Of a stretch of DNA of 32,226 nt, positions 6,812 to 12,193 are shown in pieces; the stretch's first letter is position 1, and each line of letters begins with the position of its first letter. Both the position numbers and the translations under genes were made by a program. A model generated the notes under the pieces. The model was not told the origin of the DNA. It was given only the letters and a program-made list of their open reading frames with translations, and did not search any database. Origin of the DNA: a virus; the IMG/VR virus record IMGVR_UViG_3300006737_000011, positions 1-32,226 of that record. One strand, given 5' to 3'.

Positions 6812-7105
6812 TTAATCTGTAAATGGGTCATCATCCCCATAGCCTAAGTTTCTATCAGGGTTGTGTTCTACTGTTGTTACTTTTTTCTCAGGTGAGAAAT
6901 CACTATGTGGTATGTAAAGTTTACCATTCTTACTTCTAAGAACATCCATTGACAAGTAGCCATTGTTCTTTTTTACTACATCCTGTACATCAGGATTGTT
7001 TAAATGTTCTTTGAATCTATCTATGTGCATCCTCATCTTAACCACCACAAAATCTTTTGGTGATTCATCTAGATACACTCCTTGTACAAAATCAGGTTTT
7101 GCCAT
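6812..7105 (-). CDS. Small protein with SSB-like acidic tip, 97 aa
   Basis: The C-terminus YGDDDPFTD resembles the acidic tip of bacterial SSB (DDDIPF), the docking site for many replication proteins. The body (GVYLDESPKDFVVVKMRMHI) suggests beta strands and helices but is short for a full OB-fold. It lies directly between the OB-like protein gene and the ATPase gene, so a role at the replication fork is reasonable. Function is inferred from tail and context only. Confidence 0.6.
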   Translation of the reverse strand: MAKPDFVQGVYLDESPKDFVVVKMRMHIDRFKEHLNNPDVQDVVKKNNGYLSMDVLRSKNGKLYIPHSDFSPEKKVTTVEHNPDRNLGYGDDDPFTD

Positions 7106-7107
7106 AA

Positions 7108-7626
7108 TTATTCAGGTTTAGTTATTAGTTGTTTAAATATTATATCTGCTGCACTAGCACATTGTTGTAGCATAAACATTTGTCTATTTGAAAACACTTT
7201 GCCTTTTACTCTTTGTTTGTCATCAAATTCTACTTCTGATAAATCAGAGTGTTTTTGAAACTCAGGACTAAGTATTATTGCAGCTACATTATTCCACCCA
7301 ACAGACCTAGCTATAGATTCTTGTTGAGACATAACAGCATTGTTAGCTGTTTGATTATTATTTGCCATTTGTTTTATATTAGGTTTATTAAACTCAGTTT
7401 CTAATTTAGCATTATTGCTTTTATTATCTTTAAATGAATATGAAATCTCATCTCCTATTTTAAAGTTGTCTATTGTTTTTTTAGACTTAGCTAAAAAATC
7501 AGGCTTATCACCATTTTTTAAATGCAGTCTATATTTAAGAAAAGTATGCTCATTATTATTGTATGTGCCTTTATCTCCTTCTATATATTCTATTGTACTC
7601 TTTTTAATATTTGTGGATGCCATCAT
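7108..7626 (-). CDS. Putative ssDNA-binding (OB-like) protein
   Basis: A 172-residue protein. Residues 1-75 read as alternating strands (STIEYIEGDKG, HTFLKYRLHLKNG, KIGDEISYSFKDN) as in a small OB-fold. An Asn/Gln-rich linker follows (NNNQTANNAV). The C-terminal helical part starts QQESIARSVGWNNVAAII, resembling the 'SI.RQ.ALKAA' segment I recall from phage and plasmid ssDNA-binding proteins. Together with the exonuclease and NinG it would form a recombination set. It overlaps the coiled-coil gene by 23 nt. Confidence 0.55.
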   Translation of the reverse strand: MMASTNIKKSTIEYIEGDKGTYNNNEHTFLKYRLHLKNGDKPDFLAKSKKTIDNFKIGDEISYSFKDNKSNNAKLETEFNKPNIKQMANNNQTANNAVMSQQESIARSVGWNNVAAIILSPEFQKHSDLSEVEFDDKQRVKGKVFSNRQMFMLQQCASAADIIFKQLITKPE

Positions 7627-7882
7627 ATGTTTTATTAAAGTTAATGTTTTTATTTAAAGCATTATTTTTTTTTTGCCATTCATTGTAGACTTTTTCTAAT
7701 GCTTCAATTTTTCCTTCAAGTGCTGAGACTTTTAATTGGAGACTTGTTTTCTCCCTTAAAGTTTCTTTATAATCTGTGTGTAAGTTTTTATAAAGTTCAT
7801 ACAGTTGATTGAACCTGTTTTTTTGGTCCTCTATCATACTGTCTTTTGCAGTAGGTTCTTCACCTTTTTTTCTATATACCAT
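7604..7882 (-). CDS. Coiled-coil protein, 92 aa
   Basis: Almost the whole chain is predicted as an amphipathic coiled coil (NRFNQLYELYKNLHTDYKET, then TSLQLKVSALEGKIEALEKV). The ends are basic. It lies at the head of the replication cluster and overlaps the OB-like protein gene. No enzymatic motif is seen. An oligomerising accessory factor is possible. Confidence 0.65.
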   Translation of the reverse strand: MVYRKKGEEPTAKDSMIEDQKNRFNQLYELYKNLHTDYKETLREKTSLQLKVSALEGKIEALEKVYNEWQKKNNALNKNINFNKTYDGIHKY

Positions 7883-7933
7883 TGTAGTTAAATTATTTTT
7901 CTACAGCTAATATACAATAATTATTATTATATA

Positions 7934-8326
7934 TTATAATTTTTCCAATAAAGTTTTATAATATTCTATCATATCCTGTAATTCATCTATAGAAAACTTA
8001 CAGGTCTCCCTTGACTTTATTAGTAGTTCAGTAGCTTTGTCTGCATGATATTTTTTATTTATAAATAATGCATACTCATATTGTCTACCTGCTAAAAATG
8101 TATTATCATAAGCTGATTGTAGATGAACATTCTCCTCATCCCATCTAGTACACATGAATCTTCTGCTTATAAAATGACCTGCATGTCCATTACTCTTATG
8201 AATAGTTTTACCTGATGTACAACACTTACCATAACCCTTACTGTTAGTATCTCTTTCTCTTATGTATTGTGAAAAGATTTTATCTAACTTTCTTACTAAT
8301 GTTTTTCTTTTAACTTTTCTTGCCAT
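7934..8326 (-). CDS. ninG: NinG / Rap recombination endonuclease
   Basis: A 130-residue protein matching the NinG (Rap) family, which cuts recombination branches in lambdoid phages. A basic N-terminus with KLDKIFSQYIRERDTNSKGY is followed by C35-C36 (KCCTSGKTI), H48 and H51 (GHAGHFISRR), C59 (MCT) and ENVHLQSAYDN, the metal-binding HNH-like core. Its length is below that of lambda NinG (about 200). It begins just downstream of the terminator at 8341-8370, so it may head the early transcription unit. Confidence 0.88.
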   Translation of the reverse strand: MARKVKRKTLVRKLDKIFSQYIRERDTNSKGYGKCCTSGKTIHKSNGHAGHFISRRFMCTRWDEENVHLQSAYDNTFLAGRQYEYALFINKKYHADKATELLIKSRETCKFSIDELQDMIEYYKTLLEKL

Positions 8327-8340
8327 ATAATAAAGTTATA

Positions 8341-8370
8341 AAAAAAACCCCAACTAAAAAGTCAGGGTTT
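8341..8370 (-). terminator. Intrinsic terminator after the 8397-8822 gene
   Basis: On the minus strand AAACCC and GGGTTT pair (plus-strand positions 8345-8350 with 8365-8370) around a loop of about 14 nt, and a run of seven T follows (plus-strand A run 8341-8347). It closes the single-gene unit that starts at the 8840-8878 promoter and separates it from ninG. Confidence 0.75.
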
Positions 8371-8396
8371 CTCTTTCTATAATGAAAAGAAATTTT

Positions 8397-8822
8397 TTAG
8401 ACTAAATATTCATCTAGATTAGATGCTTTCATTTTACTTACACATTTAGAACAAACCTCATGCTCACCTAAATCATTATAAGTCAGACTATCTAAATTTA
8501 TTTCACCACAATCAATATCATAATTGTCAGCATTAATGAATAATTTATCATCTACAGGGTGTAAAAATTCAGCATGTCCTATAAAATTGTGTAACATTTT
8601 ACCTGAATAATTATCATCAGTATCTTTACCACAAATTATACATGCACAATCATGTCCATATGCATAATTAATGTTAAATAAATCTCTTATATAAGTATCT
8701 GATATTGTTCTTAATTTAGTATTACCAACAAAATATCCATCATTGTTAATGTAAAAATTGTTGTTTGTGTTTTGTGTTTTAATACCTAAAACTGAAAGTA
8801 TGTAATTTATTATGTTTTTCAT
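8397..8822 (-). CDS. Autonomous accessory gene, putative zinc-binding protein
   Basis: I use the ATG at 8822 (MKNIINYILS). The upstream in-frame ATG at 8858 lies inside the promoter, before any likely transcript start. The 141-residue product carries two Cys pairs, CACIICGKD in the middle and CSKCVSK near the C-terminus. With the intervening His residues these suggest a zinc-ribbon or split zinc-finger fold. It has its own promoter and terminator, the arrangement of a phage 'moron' or independently controlled early gene. No family recognised. Confidence 0.7.
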   Translation of the reverse strand: MKNIINYILSVLGIKTQNTNNNFYINNDGYFVGNTKLRTISDTYIRDLFNINYAYGHDCACIICGKDTDDNYSGKMLHNFIGHAEFLHPVDDKLFINADNYDIDCGEINLDSLTYNDLGEHEVCSKCVSKMKASNLDEYLV

Positions 8823-8839
8823 GTTGTTTATTTTATAAT

Positions 8840-8878
8840 TATACTGTAAATATAACAAGTTATTTACAAATAACCAAA
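8840..8878 (-). promoter_or_regulatory. Bacteroidota-type promoter for the 8397-8822 gene
   Basis: Read on the minus strand, the -33 element TTTG (8878-8875) and the -7 element TATATTTA (8854-8847) are separated by 20 bp, close to the Bacteroidota consensus TTTG-N19-TAnnTTTG. The inferred transcript start near 8840 leaves a leader of about 18 nt. The -7 element and the following ACAGTAT are shared with the promoters near 18375 and 31838. Confidence 0.75.
8859..8874. promoter_or_regulatory. Inverted repeat inside the promoter spacer (candidate operator)
   Basis: GTTATTT-AC-AAATAAC is an uninterrupted 7-bp inverted repeat with a 2-nt centre. It fits exactly between the -33 and -7 boxes of the 8840-8878 promoter. 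That is where a dimeric repressor would block RNA polymerase. No obvious repressor gene is in the window. Confidence 0.5.
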
Positions 8879-8986
8879 TAAAATGTAAAAAACTTTATAA
8901 TATACTATATTTACTATATTATATTCTGTAATATATTATAACTATATTATAATATTTATAATACTTGTATGATATTAATACTTATA
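8879..8986. other. Very AT-rich intergenic stretch with TATA repeats
   Basis: This is the longest gene-free DNA in the window and is close to 90% A+T. It has repeated TATATTATA, TATTATAATAT and TAATATATTA words and several short inverted repeats. No ORF is seen. It is a candidate melting region for a replication origin, an upstream promoter region, or simply a spacer. Confidence 0.45.
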
Positions 8987-9106
8987 TTATAGGTAGGGAA
9001 AAGGAAGGTTGTTCATATCAAATATATGCTTAGGTCTATTATGTGAACCATCACAATATCCTCCTCTATCTTTTGTTTTACCACATTGGCATTTTATTCT
9101 TTCCAT
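8987..9106 (-). CDS. Mini CDGSH-type iron-sulfur-like protein, 39 aa
   Basis: A reading frame too short for standard gene calling. It starts at 9106, sharing one base with the stop of the holin gene (TAATG). Residues 6-22 are CQCGKTKDRGGYCDGSH, the C-x-C ... C-D-G-S-H pattern of CDGSH (mitoNEET-type) 2Fe-2S proteins. The spacing between the two halves is one residue longer than in the microbial members I recall. The protein ends NNLPFPYL. If the site folds it would bind 2Fe-2S by three Cys and one His; otherwise it would be a small zinc knuckle. The role in the lysis region is unknown. Confidence 0.7.
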   Translation of the reverse strand: MERIKCQCGKTKDRGGYCDGSHNRPKHIFDMNNLPFPYL

Positions 9107-9525
9107 TACTTTCTTGTTTTTTCAAAAGACCTGCCTCCAAAATAAGCTCCATAGGTGAGCATTAACAACTGATTTAAGATTGACAAATCATATTTTAAAA
9201 AGAAACCTGTAGAATAAACTAGAGTTAAGAATATTAATGCCATAGGTCTTACATTAGAACTTAAAAAACTTCCTGACTTGGCATCTGCCTCCCACCTTCT
9301 AGTTACTGCCTCCATCTCTGCCATATCCATCTCTAAAAGTTTTAATGCTTGGTCTTTATCTACTGGAGGTAAAGTATTATCTTTCTGTATTATATTCTTA
9401 ACTAAGCCTAAAACACCTTTATCAGGTACAACATCAAGTAAGTTATTTATCAGACCTGACTTTGCTAGTAGTTGTCCTACCTTTGTCTCTCTTAGGGGTT
9501 TCCTTTTTTTCTTTTCTTGGCTCAT
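9106..9525 (-). CDS. Holin-like membrane protein
   Basis: A 139-residue protein with a charged, partly amphipathic N-terminal half. Two transmembrane helices follow at about 93-111 (PMALIFLTLVYSTGFFL) and 114-130, with a short basic tail. The helix RRWEADAKSGSFLSSNVRP directly before the first membrane span is the hallmark I recall of the 3TM-type phage holins. It overlaps the peptidase gene by 83 nt. It should form the inner-membrane lesion that releases or activates the M15 peptidase. Confidence 0.78.
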   Translation of the reverse strand: MSQEKKKRKPLRETKVGQLLAKSGLINNLLDVVPDKGVLGLVKNIIQKDNTLPPVDKDQALKLLEMDMAEMEAVTRRWEADAKSGSFLSSNVRPMALIFLTLVYSTGFFLKYDLSILNQLLMLTYGAYFGGRSFEKTRK

Positions 9526-9985
9526 ACATCTTGTATTTTGTCAAATTATTTACAGGCTCTTTGTATGCCTCTAATATTTGGTTTCTATTCTTACCTTCTC
9601 TGTAACTTACATGCACCCACTTAGGTGTACCATCTTCATTACTAAACTCCCATATCAATGTATCAAACTCTAGGTTATCTTTTATATAGTTAAATATATC
9701 TGTATTTGATACACTAGTGAAATCCATATCAATATCAAGAGCTTGTCCAGTCATGTGAAGGCTAGTTTTAGCTCCTCTAATAGCTCTATTTAATGCTTCA
9801 CCTCTATAACCACTAGAAACATGTATAGGACAGCTAAAATGGTCTCTTATTGGTTGAAAAACTTTCTCTGCTATTGTCTTTAAGTTTTCAATGTGTTCTT
9901 TTGTAGGACTATTATCTATATCTAACCTCTTTGCTGTTTCACTTCTTACTACTTCTGCTAAAGATAAATTCTTACTTAATTTCAT
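9443..9985 (-). CDS. Endolysin, M15-family peptidase
   Basis: A 180-residue protein of the peptidase M15_3 type, which cuts peptide stems of peptidoglycan. Zinc ligands are visible at H77 and D84 (SLHMTGQALDID) and H125 (WVHVSYRE). The domain spans about residues 1-145, starting KNLSLAEVVRS. There is no signal peptide, so export should depend on the holin. The C-terminal 35 residues are a basic, low-complexity tail, most of it encoded in the overlap with the holin gene. Confidence 0.9.
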   Translation of the reverse strand: MKLSKNLSLAEVVRSETAKRLDIDNSPTKEHIENLKTIAEKVFQPIRDHFSCPIHVSSGYRGEALNRAIRGAKTSLHMTGQALDIDMDFTSVSNTDIFNYIKDNLEFDTLIWEFSNEDGTPKWVHVSYREGKNRNQILEAYKEPVNNLTKYKMYEPRKEKKETPKRDKGRTTTSKVRSDK

Positions 9986-9989
9986 TTAC

Positions 9990-10088
9990 TTACATTTTTA
10001 TTTTCTTCAACCACTTATTCCATGCAGTTGCTACTTTGTTGTTAAATGTTTTTACTTTATCAATTAACCATGTTAAAATTCTTACCAT
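9990..10088 (-). CDS. Cationic amphipathic peptide, 32 aa, in the lysis cluster
   Basis: A short ORF that fills the gap between two genes: it starts 1 nt after one stop and ends 4 nt before the next ATG. The product reads MVRILTWLIDKVKTFNNK followed by a Trp- and Lys-rich end. It carries about eight Lys, one Arg and one Asp, with hydrophobic residues in helical periodicity and three Trp. The pattern is that of a membrane-active amphipathic helix and resembles delta-haemolysin-like peptides in layout. It could be a small lysis or holin-modulating peptide. No homologue is known to me. Confidence 0.6.
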   Translation of the reverse strand: MVRILTWLIDKVKTFNNKVATAWNKWLKKIKM

Positions 10089-10089
10089 A

Positions 10090-10419
10090 TTATGTTGATT
10101 TTCTTTTTGTTTCTCTATATTTATTTATTACTTCTTGTAATTCTTCTAAAGTCATTTCAATCTTCATTTTTAGTCCTCCCTCTATAACCTCTATAGGTTT
10201 GCCATCTTTATAAATAACTATTGTAGGAACAGACTTAATGCTTTTTCTTATTGCATCTGATTGTTGCTCTATATATGCATATTGCACTTTAACATTTCTA
10301 AGTCTATCTAAACCTTTATATGCTCTACCACTATTCCACTCATAATTAAAATGGACTATGCTAATGTCTTGTCCATAACTAAAAGCAGAAAACAATAAAG
10401 CTAATATTAATACTCTCAT
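10090..10419 (-). CDS. Secreted thioredoxin-fold protein without CxxC
   Basis: A 109-residue protein. Residues 1-16 form a signal peptide (MRVLILALLFSAFSYG), so the mature chain would act in the periplasm. The body follows the thioredoxin pattern: strand IVHFNYEW, strand VKVQYAYIE, and the cis-Pro loop SVPTIVIYKDGKPIEVIEGG with P65. The redox CxxC is missing; the equivalent position reads WNSG (28-31). It is therefore unlikely to be an oxidoreductase and may be a binding or chaperone-like module. It lies between a membrane protein and the lysis genes. Confidence 0.75.
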   Translation of the reverse strand: MRVLILALLFSAFSYGQDISIVHFNYEWNSGRAYKGLDRLRNVKVQYAYIEQQSDAIRKSIKSVPTIVIYKDGKPIEVIEGGLKMKIEMTLEELQEVINKYRETKRKST

Positions 10420-10421
10420 TT

Positions 10422-10712
10422 TTAATCTTTTTTAATTATCTCAAATAACTTCTCATCAATTTTATCTAACTTATCACTATTCTCCTCAACTTTTTCTTGT
10501 GTAGATATTATAGTTTCTCTAATTAACTGGTCTTTTAAATCATATTCTGTCCTTGATACTTCAGGTTCAGGCAAAAGCTTAGCTTGATTTATGTCATCCT
10601 GTAAAGAATACCAAAGTCCAGTTATACTAACTATGACAAACCCTATAGTAACTAAATTTTCTACAGTTATATTTAATTTTTTTCCTTTTATTTTATCTAA
10701 ATCATCTGACAT
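10422..10712 (-). CDS. Membrane-anchored coiled-coil protein, 96 aa
   Basis: A charged N-terminus (MSDDLDKIKGKKLN) is followed by one transmembrane helix (about 18-36, LVTIGFVIVSITGLWYSL) and a long acidic helix with coiled-coil heptads (QEKVEENSDKLDKIDEKL). An inner-membrane protein with a periplasmic or cytoplasmic coiled coil next to the lysis genes could be an inner spanin or an antiholin-like factor. No lipoprotein partner is adjacent. Confidence 0.68.
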   Translation of the reverse strand: MSDDLDKIKGKKLNITVENLVTIGFVIVSITGLWYSLQDDINQAKLLPEPEVSRTEYDLKDQLIRETIISTQEKVEENSDKLDKIDEKLFEIIKKD

Positions 10713-10753
10713 TTTTGTATTTTTTTTTATGGTTATTTAATATTTATATTATT

Positions 10754-11707
10754 TTAAGAATTAAAGTATCTATATTTTTCAAAACTAGAAGAAGCATAAC
10801 TATTATAAGTACCATAAAATCTTTTCATACCTGTAGAAAAATACCCATTTGTACTTGGTAGTTCATCAGCACCAAATGGACTTCCACCTGTAGTCAAACT
10901 TGTTACTTGTCTAGTATAATTACTTGTTGGACCACTCCCTGGGAAGGCAATCCTAGCTTCAAATGTAACATACTTAATACCACTCCAATAATTTCTTAAC
11001 CTACAGGATGTACTTACACCTGACCTATAAGGCACTTTACATTGCCAAAAAACACTTGACTGCGCTCCATTTGCATCAGGAGCATATGCAGATGCACCTG
11101 CACTATTGTCTGTTGTCCAACCATAATATGGATGATTATATTGCACTTGATAACCTGCACTAGAACTTCCTGTTGCTTGTAATGCTACAACTTCAATTTC
11201 TTGACTACTTCCACCATTACTTCTACTATATGTATATGAAATACCAGTAGCTTGTGTACTCATACTAGAACTACTTTCAGAAAATTCACCACCTCTATAT
11301 GTACACCATGTCCAACAATAATAAGTTGTTGATGCTGACAATCCAGTCATATCTCTATAAAAATTTATTGAAGATGCTGTGTTATCATTTACTGTATATT
11401 TTGTATTTGATGTCATATTTGTGCTTGTACCAAAATAAAAACCAAAATCAAGATGTAACTCACTTGGATTTGTTATTGTTACTGTAGCTCTCATTGATGT
11501 ATCATATACATTAGAGAAAGTAATACTACTAAATGTTGCCTCCTCAGCAGCTACATATCCATAAAAATCTGACATCTTATCTGGTTCTGTAAATTCAGCA
11601 GTATTGGAAAGTGTACCTAATGATACATTATCTCCTGTAGCTGAGCCATCTACTTCTAGTGCTATATCTGCTCTTAATCTTAATTGTCCTGAACTTGGTA
11701 CTGCCAT
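10754..11707 (-). CDS. Tail fibre / receptor-binding-type protein
   Basis: A 317-residue, Ser/Thr/Tyr-rich, beta-dominated protein. The N-terminal 50 residues (PSSGQLRLRADIALEVDG, then SDFYGY) match a segment I know from Bacteroidota phage structural proteins. Residues about 55-150 resemble a fibronectin type III domain (FSSITFSNVYDTSMRATV, TTYYCWTWCTYRG). The C-terminal part is Gly/Tyr-rich. It contains a GCG codon carrying one of the four CG dinucleotides found. A virion-surface adhesin downstream of the main fibre is likely. Confidence 0.65.
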   Translation of the reverse strand: MAVPSSGQLRLRADIALEVDGSATGDNVSLGTLSNTAEFTEPDKMSDFYGYVAAEEATFSSITFSNVYDTSMRATVTITNPSELHLDFGFYFGTSTNMTSNTKYTVNDNTASSINFYRDMTGLSASTTYYCWTWCTYRGGEFSESSSSMSTQATGISYTYSRSNGGSSQEIEVVALQATGSSSAGYQVQYNHPYYGWTTDNSAGASAYAPDANGAQSSVFWQCKVPYRSGVSTSCRLRNYWSGIKYVTFEARIAFPGSGPTSNYTRQVTSLTTGGSPFGADELPSTNGYFSTGMKRFYGTYNSYASSSFEKYRYFNS

Positions 11708-11710
11708 GTC

Positions 11711-12187
11711 TTAATCATTTATTAATTCTTCAAATCCTTTTTTACTTTTTAAAAAATCATAGCAATATTGAATTAAATTTTTACCATCTAAATTTAAATC
11801 TTCAATATTTATTAATTCATTTTCTGTTACTACTAGTGTAGGTTCCAAATATAAATCCTGTCTATCCTCTACAGAGTTATATATATTATATCTAAATGTA
11901 ATATAGTACCCCATTTTTGTTTCACCTCTTTCTTGACCATTAGGTTTTAAACCTAACTCATTACCATTTTCATCAAAATCCATATATAATCTATTATGGT
12001 CATTACAATGAATAGCTGACATAGTAATAACTACATAAACATTTTCATAAACATCACCTGCTACTTCTTTTAATGGTACAACTGTTATAGTTTCAACCTC
12101 ACCATCAGGTCTTGTTACTTCCTCTTGGTAAGAGTTTTCTGTATCTTCAACTGTTGAGTATAAAGTTAAATTTCCTTTTAAAGCCAT
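11711..12187 (-). CDS. Hypothetical structural protein, 158 aa
   Basis: An acidic, beta-rich protein (MALKGNLTLYSTVEDTENSY opens it) between the main fibre and the receptor-binding-type gene, with 3-6 nt gaps on each side. The end LIQYCYDFLKSKKGFEELIN is helical. Position and length suggest a fibre accessory or base-of-fibre component. I recognise no family. Confidence 0.65.
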   Translation of the reverse strand: MALKGNLTLYSTVEDTENSYQEEVTRPDGEVETITVVPLKEVAGDVYENVYVVITMSAIHCNDHNRLYMDFDENGNELGLKPNGQERGETKMGYYITFRYNIYNSVEDRQDLYLEPTLVVTENELINIEDLNLDGKNLIQYCYDFLKSKKGFEELIND

Positions 12188-12193
12188 ATCTAT

